Made by a program: the position numbers and the translations under genes. A stretch of DNA of 64,000 nucleotides, taken from positions 19,406,001 through 19,470,000 of the forward strand of contig OZ234494.1 in the NCBI GenBank assembly GCA_965153455.1. The letters are read 5' to 3'. This stretch comes from Sphagnum compactum. Lineage: Eukaryota; Bryophyta; Sphagnopsida; Sphagnales. The notes under the pieces were generated by a model. The model did no database searches. It saw only the letters and a program-made list of their open reading frames with translations, and was not told the origin of the DNA. This document shows, piece after piece, positions 47,899-61,968 of the stretch. Position 1 is the first letter of the stretch; the number at the start of each line of letters is the position of its first letter.

Positions 47899-48648
47899 GC
47901 TGACACCTAGATGACATGCACCTAACACCAAGTGGGATTATTTGACCAAGAACCTTTCGAAACCCCTTTATGATGGCGTTGTGGATGAACTACAACTGAG
48001 TTACCATGGTTTCAACTTGGTAACCTTCCACATAATTCCCCACTTCACCACCTAGGTAGCTACCTATGAAGTGGGCAAATACCTTGGCAAGTAGGTAGGG
48101 AATGCAAGTGCAAATTATGCAAGTGAGAAAGTAAGGTACTTGGTGGCAACTAGGTAGGTGAATGGTTAGTGCATAACTAACCACTGTGATTAGCTATGGG
48201 ACAGGAACACAATGAAAACTTGTTTCCAATCCACACACCATCCATTCTGCATGGTGCGCTGGTGGCCGTTAGTTGAGTCTGGCCAAGTTGTACAAAGCGT
48301 AGACTGAGGGCAATATGGGCATGGTCGATAGTAATAAGTATCAAGTACCATCAGCTCTGACCAAGGAAGAGGCCATGTGAACTAATTAAAGTAGGAACCA
48401 GCAAAGGGCACTGGCCACAACCTCTTTTACCGATTTTTGATTTGCAAGATTGTACTAAAAGTCTTCCTTTCACCCATGTGCTCCATAACTTCTTCTTCAA
48501 TTATATATGGTACCACTTGAACGCAAAAATACAGCTGCAAAAGAGCACCACCTGCCATGCCATTAACAATGTACGATGCATGCATCTCTTCGCCTGTCCA
48601 TTGAGATTACTACTGTATGAGTAATTAAGGACCTTTTGTCTATTGCAG

Positions 48649-48834
48649 GGATCCCAGATGGGTTTGGCCACCGATACGCTTACTATGTACCTGACTTTGT
48701 ATGACCTTCCTTAGAAGCAGCAGTTGCCAGTTTTGGATGCAAGGGGTGCTATCAAAATCACTCCATGTAATGTGAAAAATGTCGGGGCTGAATGTCCCCT
48801 TCCACATTGGATCCTTTTCAACTCTGATGCTTGA
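48649..48834 (+). pseudogene. Unidentified gene, upstream decayed exon (copy B)
   Basis: After a TATTGCAG acceptor one frame reads GSQMGLATDTLTMYLTLYDL, then a TAG, then KQQLPVLDARGAIKITPCNV and GAECPLPHWILFNSDA. It is probably an exon of the same unrecognised gene whose other pieces lie near 49388-50000. The equivalent in copy C, from about 41130, has the same TAG and also lacks one A in GTGAAAAATG, which shifts the frame. Copy A lacks this part altogether. Confidence 0.4.
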
Positions 48835-50999
48835 ACTCTGTATGTCTTACTGGTAATCCTTGGCCGACATCTTATTGGAGGATTATGGTTTCATTAGGTG
48901 TCGTCTCCTTTCATAAATGGCCAAACCACTCCAACATTTTCTTGCAGCATTAAAATTCTGTGAGTGTCATTTTGTCAACCCAAAAAGGCATTATTGCCTA
49001 GCCCAATTCTTCAGGCTCCTACGCAGCTTCTTTCATATGTATCTTTCAACCCCTGTTTTGAAAAGAGCAGAGCATGTGATGTATGTGGATACACCTTCCA
49101 CTGAGAACATGTATACATAGTTCCCCAAGTATATTTCACCAAACATTGTACTTCAACCTTTCAGGAAATTAATTTAGTATGTTGAATGGAGTAGACCTAA
49201 ATTCTAAACTTATGAAATATGGGTGGGTCACATTTTGTTTGGATAGGAAATACTCCTCAAGAAATAAACAATCAGTTTTTACCCCTTTTTAAAACTCTGA
49301 GCCTGGAGTGGTGACCGGTCCAGTCCTTTTTTTTCCCCACATAAATCAAACTTGGGGCCATCAGAAGAGTGCAGACATGAACCAAATCCTTCAAGATGAC
49401 ATAAAAGTTTATTTCCAAAATGGAATACCTTGAGCAGCAAAGAGAGGAACTTCTGCTACAAGCAGGTATAACAATGGTCAAGCTCAAGTATAGTTCCAAA
49501 TTGTTTTTCTACCATACATTGCAAGGTGTGGGTATACAAAGGAGGAGAGACTAGGCATACATTTGAGGAACTGGACAAAATGTGGTTGGTAGCACATGAA
49601 TTAGTGATTTTCAAGTGGAGATGCATTTCACTTCTATGTGTGTTAAATACTTATATTACTTGCTTGAAGGCAAATTGTGAGTTCCATGACACTGACATTC
49701 CTTTAGCAATTCTCCTTAGAGAGGAGCTCCTAATAAGTGTGGGGTGAGAACACCTCGAAACTATGTTTTGGGGAAATATCAATCCAAAGAATGAGTTGAA
49801 AATATAGTTTGAACATACTGGAAACTTTGGAAACATTTATGTAAAACCGTTTTGAGATCTTATTCCACAACAAACAAGAATTGATGGGAACAGGCTTTGG
49901 GATTTCATGTATGGACACTTGTGAACATAAGCTAAAGTTGTTGGGGGATTTCTTTGGGAACATCGTTGGCAAACAAAGGACCATTTGTGGAATTAAATTG
50001 GAAAACGGTTGCAGGCATGCTACCCAAGTTCCCTCGGTCCCATGAATGACTAACACATATACCTATTCAATATTGTTCCTTCCAAAACAGGTGACAATCC
50101 AAGCAAAGAAAGTCCATGTGCTACGAATGAACAGATCATGTGAAGAGAAACCAGTAAAAGGATGTGAACATGCCCAGAGTGGAAGATTTGTTTGGTACAA
50201 GGGCAAATGAGACATCCAGAGCTGTAATGGCCATTAGTTTCCACATTGGAACAAGGCATCACAAACACGCTGGCCCTGCCATTAGATAAGATGTTGTACA
50301 TCTACGTACTGTGTCCACACTGTGAACATAAAAACAAATCCGTTCCAATCTAAACAGTCTAAACACTTTCACCAAAAAAATTGCTTCAACGAATATGAAA
50401 CTGGTTCTCATAAGGTAAAACTTCCAAAAGCTGGATCCAATGCCATAGTCCCTGTCCCTGTGGGGGCAGGGCCCAACAAATGCACCTGAGACACACGATC
50501 ATGCCCTTGCCATTAGTCTAAGGGCAAAAACAGTGGCAAACACATTTAGGTGTGGAGATTCTGCTCAGCCAATGAGGTGATGCAGCATGCACCAAGGGGC
50601 CCAGTTCTTCCCCTGAAGGAGGTTTTTTTTTTTTTTGGGGATTTTTGGTGTTCCTGACGTTTTCCCACTATGTTTCCATTGTGTGTTCCCAACATGTCCT
50701 CAAAATGTTTCTCAAATTCTCATTGTATTCCCTCAAGATGTTCCCAATAGCACCTCAATTAGTCCCATAACGTGTGCTCAAAGTCATCTTCTTTAAACCT
50801 ATAGATGTGACTCAAAAGGATGCACTTTTACAATCCTAAAGGTATTACAAGTCAAAACTTCTATTTTGAGGAGTCTCCAAAGTTTCAGAATTTATTTGTG
50901 ATAGGCCAATCAAAGAGACTCATTGCAAAAAAACATTCTGAGGTTGGGAGGCACCTCACAACTAATTACTCTGAGTCACAGTATATCACTCTAAATCAT

Positions 51000-52350
51000 A
51001 AATTCAAAGTAAAAAAAAATGCACAGATTGCAAGTGCTCGCCTCTTTGGGATTGAGAAAAAATAACCTTACCTCCAAAGGCATTTTAGAAACTTTTTTAA
51101 TGCTGTGTAAATAAGAGTGAATGTAGTCTTTGAACCTGATACCAGTGCTCAATTTCAGCTTTAACACGGGTCAAAAAAAACACCAGAGCTTTTCTTGGCC
51201 ACAACTTTTCTGGGGATGTAGCATGTTTTCTTATATATAATTTGTTGAAAATAGCTTTTAAAAAAATGTGTTTGTATACATTTATAAGTATGTATGTCTT
51301 TCCCTTCGGCCAAAGGTTATGGGAGAAAAATGTGATGCTATTGGCAACAACTTGGGGAACACACAAGAACTTGGGGAATGTAGGAAAATTAGCCTAAGGG
51401 ATCTACTATCTGAAGATATTCTTGTCCTTTCACATTTGTTCGTTTAATTGCACAGATATACCTTGTGGACGTATCAAATGTTTTCTCGATTTTTATTTTA
51501 GTAAAGGAAGCCAATTTTCCTTTTCCACGAGATATAAAAATTAAATGTGTGAGATCTTTAAATGTGATTCTTTTACTGCACAGTTTCTCAAATGTAGCTC
51601 TGGTTTTACTAGGTAACTAATACTTAACTCAACATTTTTGAAAACATGTTGGCCCCTTGGTTTATGACATTTTCAGAGTAATTTTAGTAAGCCAAATAGA
51701 TTAGTTTCGTGAGGAAGAAGAAATTCGTGCCAACCCAAATCCTTCCTTTCTTTGAATCTAACAAGTTAATTAGAATCAAGCTCTGCAAATTTCAACACAA
51801 TTACTTGGGCAAGAAGGAAACAATGCATTCTTCCAGCCAGGAGACTGGGGAGCCTCAACTAGTCCACACATCGAATGTAAAGACATCTAACATACTTCTT
51901 GCATTCTTCTCATCTCCAAAGTACAAGTATTTATGGCCTTGTTGCATTTGACAATGACCTAGTTCATAATATCACCCAAGATATCTCAACGTCCTATGAA
52001 CTGCCTAAAAAGCTAACCACTCTTTACAACCCCACAAAAAAGGGGAAAAAAGGAAAAGTGAAGTTAAAGGACCTGCCAAGAAAACACAGATTTCTAGAGC
52101 CCAATCCCTTGTTCCCCCTGCCACCTCCCCCCGAAGTGGTTTTAGGTGACCAATTTAGAAATAGGTCCCAATGCACAAAATATGGAGTAATCAACTGGGC
52201 ACAAGCGAACCAGCCAGTTCACAGAGTCTACTGCCGATTTATTTATTTGTAGCAATGGAGTTAAAGAGCTGCTGGGCACCCACACCCATGTGCTCCATCA
52301 GTTTTTATTCCCACTAATAAATGGTAGGAAGAACCAGAGACTCCTGAATA
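51000..52350. other. Upstream sequence of ROCO copy B, no gene recognised
   Basis: Matches 24540-25890. Short frames only, with no recognised domain; several are shifted relative to copy A, which argues against coding function. Confidence 0.4.
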
Positions 52351-52887
52351 AAAGGGGGTGGCAAGTCGGGGCTTGCAGAACTGTCTTTTTTGGTTCCTCC
52401 TAGTAGCCTTGCTAAGACGCATAAAAATGGTCTGCTGGCTGTTTATGTACACGCCTGTTTGCAAAGGCACCTCGTCGAGTGTTTTGTGCGCTTAAGTCCC
52501 TCTTCCACGCTCACTCATTGCACACTTTGTTTGCTGCTTCAACTTTGTTGCGCCTTTGCACTGCCTAGCTACTCTACTTGCTCTAGTTTCAACTTCTTCT
52601 TTTTTCGGGGTCTGTGCAACCTACTCCGACTTCCTGCTGCTTCAAGTCTGTTTTTGTCTTTGCACTCTGGTTCAACATTGATTTCTCTTTGTAATATTTA
52701 CGTACTGTTGTTTCAACTTTGATTTCTCTTTGTGCTGTCTACGTGTTGCTGCTTCAGCTCAGTTTTTTTTTGTAGTTTGTTTTATTTTCTTGAATTTTTA
52801 TTTATAAAAAGTTTGTTGGGTATCTGCCGTTGCTTGACATCTGTTTTGGAGAGAGATCCAGATCCTTCCACTAGGGCGGACTTCATC

Positions 52888-55800
52888 ATGGCGGAAGTGA
52901 GTCACGGCACTGGTGATGAAACTCTTGAGGACTTTGGATGGGAAGAGCTTTGTGCGATTCTCAAAGCCAGTGACATCGTGGTGGAAACGTTGTCTTTTCA
53001 TGGTCCACAGAAGGATTATCCAGATCGGCATATGGTTTCTGTCCAATTTGGTGGACAACAAAGGGAGCTACACGTTCCTTGTGGACCGGAAGTGGAGTAC
53101 ACAGACTTGATGCAGGCCATAGGAGAGAGCACGAATTTGAAGTTGATTTCTATGGAACAAGATTTTTCTCTGTGCAATGATGTTTTGTGTGTACAACTTT
53201 GTAAAGCTTTGTGCGAAAACCATTCTGTACTATATCTTCGACTAACTGTGGATGGCTCACAAGATTGTCAACCTAATTTCGACATTCTCTTGAACCAAGT
53301 TGTGGTCATGCTTGAAAGTAACGTTGGCTTGAAAGATTTCAGCTTTGTTTTCGACTCTCTCCATGCTCCCACTTTTTGGTCTTCAGACGGCTTTGCAAAT
53401 GCACTCGAAAGGAACCGCACCTTGGAGCGTTTTCGCATGATTTTGAATTATCTTCCTAGCCAACAAGAATTGCAAAGATTGGTCCAACCATTGATTGCAG
53501 ATGGAAATGGTCAACAAAAGAATTCAACTCTCATTGCACTCAACCTTAATATATATACGAGGGTGGACGAGGAATCTCTCACTGCCGCTGCAAATGTTTT
53601 GGCGAAAATGTTGGAGAACAATTCATCGTTGAAAGAGCTTACTCTCTGGGCTGAAAAGTCCAGGTATTCAGTGGACAGTTTTGCGGAAGCACTTGAAACG
53701 AATCACACCCTTGAGCACTTGGAATTGGGGGGGAGTCTCCTCAACTTGCAAAGACTACTCCAACCATTGACAGTGGATGCAAACGGGCAACAAAGCAATG
53801 CAACTCTCCTCAAACTCGGACTTTATTTCCCTTGTGTGGAACAAGACGATATGCAATTTCACAAGTCTAATGTCGATTCCCTCACGAAAATGCTGCAAAG
53901 CAACTCATCATTGAAGGAGCTCGATTTGAGTTTTAATAACAATTTCACTGAATCAGATGTGTGCGCACTCATTAAGTCGCTGGAGAATAATTATTCCCTT
54001 CAAGTCCTAGACCTCGTTGCTTGTGGCGGTGTACGCGATAGTGTGTTTCCTGCCATCATGGATATGCTGGTGGTCAACAAAACCTTGAAAATAATTGATT
54101 TGCAACACACTGAATTGGAACGAGAGGGCAAGAGCGAGGTTGTGAAGCAAGAGTTGGAGAAGAATGCAGTGTATATGTCCCTACTTAAGGAACTACCTGT
54201 GGCCAAGGCAACATCTGCTCGAGTATTTCTCTGCGGTTATCCATATGCAGGTAAGACTGTTGTTGTACACCAAAACATCACTTACTTCAACATTGTTTAT
54301 GAATTCCTTTTTTATTAGTCATGACTCAGTTTCATAACAGTTTTTGGGGGTAAGCTTAATTGAACTTTATAATAGCCAAAGATTAACGTTAACCTTACGT
54401 ATTGTGTGCATGTGTGGCTTATGGGTCAACAAAATGATTTGAAAATCAAATGCAATAAGAATATGAAAGTTGAAGGTCTACTGCACAAAAACTATGGCGT
54501 ATTTGTGAATGACTATCATTTGGCTAATCCATGCTTTGAATATAGACTCACACATATTGTAGTTCACATCACCTGAATTGGTCATTCCTGGGGTTTGGTT
54601 ATGTATTATAATTTATGTTTTTCTGATTGAAAATTGTGAAAATTATCATAAAATGAAATCTACATACTTTATACAAATTTCAAATATGAAGGCAATTATC
54701 TCACATTCTTTTGTTTGTTGTGCATGTGTGTGATCATCAACCTTGTAGGAAAAACAACTTTGAGGAAAGGCTTGGTTCGTTGCCTTGCCCATGGGAGCAC
54801 ATTTAGCACAATCTTTTTCACCCCAATCATGGACTTCTTGTCGAAACTAAAGGAGGGGCTTCGACAAACACAACGCACACATGGAATTGAAATACGTGAG
54901 CTGAAAGTAACGAAGGGAATGAATTTATCCATATGGGATATGGCGGGTCAAGAAGAATTTCATGCATTTCATGATTTCATGTTGCCCAATCTCGATGGCA
55001 CAAGTTACCCGTCTCTATTCCTTTTGGTTTGTAACCCATTCAAACATGTGCAAGGTGCTCCCAAAAAGACAATTCAAGACATCCAAGGAGAATTGGATTA
55101 TTGGCTTCGATTCATTGCCTCCAAAAATAGGCAATCAATCATTTTTAAGCCAAAAGCAATTGTGGTTTTAACGCATTCAGACAAGATCAATGTTAATGCT
55201 CATGCACAAGGAGTTGTCAGAGACTTGAAGAAAAAATTTGCCAAAGTGGTGGACGTGGCATTAGAACCAATCACTATTGATTCTCATTCCTCTCAATCAG
55301 CTCGCTTGGTAGTAAAGCGGATCCAAGAGAACGTTCAAAACCTACTCAACACATTGCCACCTGTGTACGAAGTATGCATCGCCATGAGGCTTGCTTTGAA
55401 AGCTTGGGTGTCAAAACATCCCGATAGCCCTTTGATGGATCAAGACACATTTTCAAAGCTTTGTCAAGAAACAATGCTACCAAGGCTTGTCAAATTTGAT
55501 CAAAGTGTGATCGAATTGGCTGAAGATGCATTGAACAAATTGAATGAAGATAGGAACAAAGCTGTGGCAAAATGTTTACACACTTCAGGTGATATAATTT
55601 TCTTTCAGGATTTGGATTTTGTTGTGGTGGACGTGGATTGGTTTTGCCACCAAGTCATGGGGCACTTGATCAAGCTTAGTCATGACCAAGTGCATGTGAC
55701 CAACCATGATAGACACCCACTCACAAATGAACATGGGTTCACAACAAAAGAATGTCTTCAACACTTCTTGGATGCTTCAATGAAGTTTTCTGGTGGAAGG

Positions 55801-57901
55801 AAGTTGCAGAATGTCCAAACAAATCAATTGATGCAACTCATGTTGAGGTTAGAGTTGTGTTTTGAGGGAACATGTGGGCCCTCGGAGTATGGTTTATTCA
55901 TCCCCGCAACTTTGGCTAGTCACAGTAGGACAAGTCACAGTGTCCTAGCTCCATGGGAGTGGCGACCAATCCATGGGAGGTTAAAAAAACCAGTGTATTT
56001 TGGACGTAGGCTTCAATGTGACGACCAAGCTTGCACCTTCATACCTCCTGGCTTCTTTTGTCGATTACAGGTGTGTGATACATATGTAAACTTGGTTGTA
56101 GGTTTTGTCTTTTTATTAAATTTTAAAGAATCAATCTTGACAAAATATTGTTTGAATGTAATTTAACAATATCATTAAAAGTACATAACTTCAAGTTAAT
56201 TATACATTTTTAAAAAACTTATGGCCATTATGTATGGGATTATGGGCTATTTCATTAATAACCTATGTCTTATTTACAATAATCAACCTATGTACACTAG
56301 CAAATGATCATTTTACAAAATGAATTATTAAAAGATTGTGAGCATTTAAGGGATATATCTTGATGGAAAAATGAAAATGCATTTTTTCTAATTTTAATAG
56401 TTGACAAGCTTCCATATTTTAAATTAGGAAAAATAGCAATAGCTTTGGGGTGAAAACCCATTACGTCACATTTAATATGACAAATTTTGCACACTACTTT
56501 CTTTTTCAAAATTCCAAAAACCTTCGAAGCTTTGCGACTTTGTTGGAAAGTTAATAAATTTTGAAATTTGAAATAAATTAAAATAAAATAAGTTAAAAAT
56601 ATGATTTGATGGTTCCAATTAATGGTTGAATGTCTTGTTAATATATTGTTTCATTATATGTACAGGTATCCTTGCACAATAAATTTTTGGGGCCTGATAA
56701 TGACATGACAAATATTTACACCTTCAAAGAAAATTTCATTTCCATACTATATGATGGTCTTGAAATTGTGGTGGAGTTCGACAATGATGTGAGTTCTCAC
56801 ATTGATGTATTAGTACGTTCAAGTGAAAAAGAGTATGATGAAGCTTTGGATATCGTTCATGAACGCATCACAAAACACATTCAAACCCTTCGAGGTGCAT
56901 TTGATGGTTGCCAAGGAATCATACTATTGGAGGGCATTGTGCGCAAAGAATGTGTGGAGCAGCGATTATCTTTCAAAAGTCGATTGGATCAGGCAATCCT
57001 TGTTGAGGAGTTGAAGAAAAGGATTCTTGCAAATGGGTCCAGGTGGCAATCTTGGCAACATACTTGGGGTGAAGTGGATCTTGAAAAGAAGAAACTAAAT
57101 GCAAGTTTTGAAACTGCTATAAAAATGATGGGAAGTGAAGAGAGAGATGATGTGTGGCAAAGGCTATCTCCAGAGTTCAAGAGCCATGAACTGAATCAGA
57201 ACTTGGTCATCATCGAATCCAAATTTGATCATCACCGAAGAGCATTTGCACCGACTTCATCACAAGAGGCTATTCAAGACATTCGCACAAACGTGAACAT
57301 ACTTGTGAAATCTTCAATGCAAACAGTGCCACGCTTTTACCTATTTACTCAGAAAGGTTTCAAACAAAGCTTAGTAGCGCAGCTTCTGCCAGGGATGAAA
57401 GTTGTCCAACTCCACCTACTATGTGAATGTAGGATGGGCCCCCATCCCCACAAAGTGGAGGGGAAAGAAGGTTGCGAGGTGATCATTGAAAATCATCAAT
57501 GGCGAAAAATTCATGCTGCAATTTTGGAAGGACTAAAATGGGTTGTTCCTTTCATTAAAGCAGGGTTGCACATAACCATGGGGTTAGGTAATATCATTCC
57601 TAACCCTGCTGACGAGTGGTTAAAAGTCATTGGCACCGATTTCAATGGAAGTGTGCAAGATTGGCCATCTGTTACACAAGATCAACTTCAAATGGGGGTT
57701 GAGTCTGGTGAAAAGGAGGCTGCAGAACAATGGTTAGTGGACTTCTTAAAGACTAAAGTCATTCTCAAAGACTTTGGTTTGGAGAGGGTGTTGTACCTGG
57801 ACAATCAAGGCCAAAGAACAGAAGAAATGGCATGGCTTTGTGAAGAACATTTGTCTCAAGGAGAACAAAACAAAGAGTTGGTTAGATTTCCGCACCAGTA
57901 G
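52888..57901 (+). CDS. LRR-Roc-COR (ROCO) protein, TORNADO1-like, copy B, intact
   Basis: Three exons: 52888-54250, 54749-56070 and 56666-57901, with introns of 498 and 595 bases and phases 1 and 0, giving 1,306 residues. The start is the first in-frame ATG, in ATCATGGCG. Residues about 1-440 hold the leucine-rich repeats (for example LERFRMILNYLPSQQELQRL, SLKELDLSFNNNF, LQVLDLVACGG). The Roc GTPase follows: Walker A G450-YPYA-G455-K-T, switch II D518-MAGQ522, and T596-HSDK600 in place of NKxD, as often in Roc. The COR domain includes 732-754 (HTSGDIIFF, VVVDVDWFC) and continues across the second splice (CRLQ/VSLHNKFLG). The C-terminal region ends in VRFPHQ. No kinase or membrane segment is visible, so the protein is probably cytosolic or peripheral. 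ROCO proteins dimerise through COR and hydrolyse GTP; the ligand of this LRR is unknown. The length is close to that of Arabidopsis TORNADO1. Confidence 0.9.
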
Positions 57902-58328
57902 TGCTCTAATCTTCTTCTTCACATAAGTACTAGGGTTAGGAGTCTTGGAGGGGCCCGTGTCCTTCTTTTTCCGCGACGTGCATCCGGTTGTTCGGTTTGC
58001 GGGATTTCGTTCAAATGCTGATGCTGTTGTAACACAAGATTGCTCCTTTACACATGGAGCTCCAGTATCGAGGGAAGCATATCCTTGCGCCGATGGTCTG
58101 TGGGGTATGTCCGTCTTCTTCCTCCTCCTCCTCCTCCTTTTTGTGCTGCCGAAATCGTGTGCTATTGAGGTGAATTTGCTTGTTTCTGCGGATCATCATC
58201 GAACTAAGTGTTGTGAAAAGTGATCAGCATGATCTCCTCTAAGAATCTCCGTTTAGAAAATAGGAACTCTGAGGGTTGGATCAATCTAGGCCTTGTTTTG
58301 AACGACTATGCATGTGTAAGCGATGTAG

Positions 58329-60008
58329 GGGACGTTGCCATTTCGAATGCTGGCTGCTCAGTATGGCGCTGACATCACCTATGGAGAGGAGGTAGTCGAC
58401 CACAGACTGCTCAGATGCACACGCAAGATCAACAGTAATGCTTTAAACTTCTGACATCTTTTCTCATGCACGTAACTCTTCACAATAAAAAATTCTACAG
58501 AACTTTCTTTTTCAAACATGTTTGAAATCATGGCTGTTCATTGTTCATGGACACACTTTACTATTTGATGGTTGTCATGCTACCTTCAAATTAAACTGTG
58601 GGGGGTTGTAGAGATTTCATTGTAATCTTCCTTGGTTTGAGGAATCCCGGTCTCCGGTGTTGGGGTTGCTCTTCCAAGTTTTCAAGGCTTTCAGGTTTTC
58701 TAGGTTTGGGAGGGTTTAGGCCAATAGCTAAAATCTGGAGGTCTGTTTTTCCTGATCTCCTCACTCTTTTGTGTTTTGCATTCTGCCTGGTAATGGTGGT
58801 TGCAGCAATGTTAGGAACTGTGGACTTGGTGGAGAAGGACACTGACACTGTTCTTTTCTGGACATGGGACAAAGAGAAGAGTCGTGTGGTTTTCCAAATT
58901 GGGACTTCTGATGCTGTGCAGGCTGTACAAGCTGCTAATCTTGTGTATGTTTGTCAATCATACCTTTTTACATTTTGCAGAGAACATCAAGCGCTTCGTT
59001 GCGGCATTTCATTTTTTCCTACTTCTGGATGGCTTCTTGTAACTATGACAAACCAAGGAAGGTGGCTGAGTATTGAGTGTTGCTTTGATATCAGGAGTGG
59101 TGATATCAGGAGTCGTTCTCCATCAGTGGCAAAATCGGTGCTGCACTTTTGTTCAAGCCTAATCTCATTCATGATGTAATGCTTTTCTCCTTTGAATAGC
59201 TCCCATTTTTTCCCAGTCCAACGAGACTTATGATATATCTCCTTATGTCAACCAATGCAGCAAGGGTTTCAATGCATTCTTGTGTTCCAAGTAAGGCTCA
59301 GGACTGCCTGTTGGCATCACCTGCTTGAATCATATGTTTCCTCAAAGATGTTTCTGTGCAACATCATGGTTGCCCTTTCTGTTGGTCCATTCGTCATACA
59401 AGGAAGTTATTCACTTTGTCACGAGCCAGGGTCACCCTTGAACAACTATAAGATGAATGAGGATTTGTGAAGATATTAGTTTTAAGCTTCCTATGCTTTG
59501 TTGCTTATCTCAAGCTCTTGCATCTACAGATTTTGACAACATTGGAGAGGAGCTTGAACATTCCTGTGACGTGCAGGATCAGTCTGTTGAAGACTCATCA
59601 TGATACTGTGGAGCTTGCTGGACGGATTGAGAAAACTGGAGTTGCTGCAATAGCTGTCCATGGCAGGTATAGGAAATTTTCCCAAACCTAAAGCTGTTTA
59701 ATGTCCACCAAATTCTTACATGGTGTATAATAATGGATACCAACTTGAGTCTTTGCAAGTTCAAGGGGTTTTAGTTGAAGACTATTTGGTCAATGGTTAA
59801 TGTTCTGTAGTGATAATTATTGGTCCAGAGCTTTTAAGCAGAGAAATTGACATGTTATGTTTTGGTTTCAGAAAGGTAGCAGATAGGCCAAGGGGTCAAA
59901 CACAGTGGGATGGTGTTGCAGAGGTGGTGTCAGCTTTGTCCATTCCTGTTATTGCCAATGGTGATGTCTTTGAATACTCAGATTTCCAGTGCATCAAAGC
60001 TGCAACTG
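58329..60008 (+). pseudogene. DUS2: DUS2 exon fragments, copy B
   Basis: The five exons of copy A recur at 58329-58434, 58806-58944, 59110-59175, 59530-59666 and 59872-60008, with the same lengths and boundaries. The third reads SGKIG where copy A has SGEIG. The same parts of the gene are missing as in copy A, including the catalytic-cysteine exon, so the loss predates the duplication. Just before the third exon the sequence GATATCAGGAGT is tandemly repeated, as in copy A, perhaps a scar of that deletion. A retained open frame, 58598-59179, crosses exon two but is not a gene in itself. Confidence 0.88.
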
Positions 60009-60502
60009 GTAGGCGCTTACTCTGATACTTGCACCATCTTCTCTTTGATCTCACGATGTTTGTTTTCCTATGTTGTTACTCATTGACATAATTTTAAGTA
60101 TGTTAGTTTGAGCAATGAATAATTGATCTCTGTGTGTGGGTCAAGGGCATAATTATTCAATGCATTACCATGGCCTTTGCAATAGGGATATAGTGTCTAA
60201 GTACAATTTTCCTGAGACAATGCATTAAGGTGTTTAATTACATTTTCTTTTCTTGGGCATTTGCATCAAACCCAGAAGTGCTGTGAATATACAAGCTTTT
60301 TTCTGACCTTTCAATGTATAGCACTATTAATTTGCACTCAGCAATGCAATGTAGGAAGAGGAAAAGGATCCTCTTGTCATGTGGTTTCACTTGGATGTAT
60401 CTCTATTTGTGTACCCAGATCTGTAACTCCTGGCCATATTTTCTCTGAGCAATATTGAATACTATGTTGATGGAACATTACTTTACTGTTTGTATTTTAC
60501 AG

Positions 60503-61968
60503 AGAGCTAGTTGTGATGATGGCACAGAATTGCTGCTAAAGAAGCTTCTCCATTTAGGGAGAGTTTCTGACTCCAAGATATGAAGTCCAACTTGCATGTG
60601 AGAAGGCTGTGAAGGATGTCCTTGCTGATCCTCTTCAAAGTAGATTATTTGCTTGCAATGGTTACGTGTGGTTGGGTCTAGACCATTGTTTCATTGATTT
60701 GGCTAGTAATTGACTATTGTCATTAGAATGCAGAACCTGCCAACAGATTTCACACATAATGGGTTCAAACGTTGAACCGGCTAAGCAAGTCTATTCTGGA
60801 CTATGGAGCAAAACAATTCATCAGACATGTTAACCCTGAGAGACAATTGCAGGTGGTTCTTGCTGCCAACTGCTGCTTGAACAGTGTTGATGCAGCTTGA
60901 CACATACCGCAGTCTGACTGTATGTACTACTTGCACATCTTCTGTTATCAATTTTGCTTTGGTCAGACCTTAGGAAAACATTACTGTCTGGGTTTATCCA
61001 CTTTACTGCAGACATGCATAATGATCCTTCACATGCATCATTACTGTATATTTTTTCCTGCAAGGAGTAGGAAGCTTTTAGGTCTAGGTGCTTTTGGTGT
61101 ACATTTGACCCCCTTGAAGTGTAGGCTACTCCTAGTGTGTGCAATCTGAGCTCATAAACCTCTTGCAAGGTGGCTACATTACCACCTGCTTAACAGTTGA
61201 ATACTGTGGGTTCTCAATATACCTGAGTGTTGCATACCAGGTTGTGGTGCCATTGTTGGTCTCTGAAGATGAAAAGGCGCTTGTGGCTTGTATCAGCTGC
61301 TTGACAAAAGTATGTCCACTTCTCCATGTTATCCCATACGTGTCAAAGTTTTGTCAGCTCAGATTCTCAATTACAATGATTGAAAGCACTTTGCAACAGA
61401 CATTTGTTGGGCATCTCAACAGACCAGTCTGCATAATATCTCATTTTTGTATACAACTAGATTCGCTTCAGTGTTATTTTTTCTGGGAAAACAGTTTTGA
61501 TGTTTGAAAATGCTTGCATTGAACAGCTTGTTGGCAGGCTTCCTTCAGACGAGCTCATGGCAAAATTGCCTTCCTTTTTGCTAGTGTTGTTTGATGCATT
61601 TGACAACCAAAATGCAGAGGTCCGAAAGGTACACATATAGTTTTCTTTTTCCTTTCTTGATTACTATTATTGCTCAATATTGGAAGTCTTATTGTGTTAG
61701 TTCTTTAGAACCGGTTAGACAAATCAGTTAGATAAATCTTCTCATTCTCTCATGGCAATCTACTGCAAAGAGAATATGATGACTACATTCCAAATGTAGA
61801 GTGTACAGTTGCTTACTAATACACTGTGCCTGAATTGTTGGGCAGATGGTGGTCTTTTGTCTGGTTGAGATCTACATCGTGCTGGGAAAGCCTTTTGTTC
61901 CATATCCTGGGAGCTTAAGTAGCACTCAGCTACGACTTGTCACTATCTATGCAAATGGTATTTCTCAG
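60503..61968 (+). pseudogene. CLASP: CLASP C-terminal exon fragments, copy B
   Basis: Exon-like blocks start at 60503 and lie at 61241-61309, 61527-61628 and 61846-61968, equivalent to those of copy A. The first block carries the same in-frame TGA after DSKI. The third reads AFDNQNAEVRK, and the fourth IYANGISQ, where copy A has AFDNENAAVRK and IYANCISQ. The region between the first two blocks has an indel difference from copy A near 60990-61090. After ISQ the sequence continues only about 60 bases before the block ends, so the rest of CLASP was never present in the captured piece, or was lost from both copies. Confidence 0.88.
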
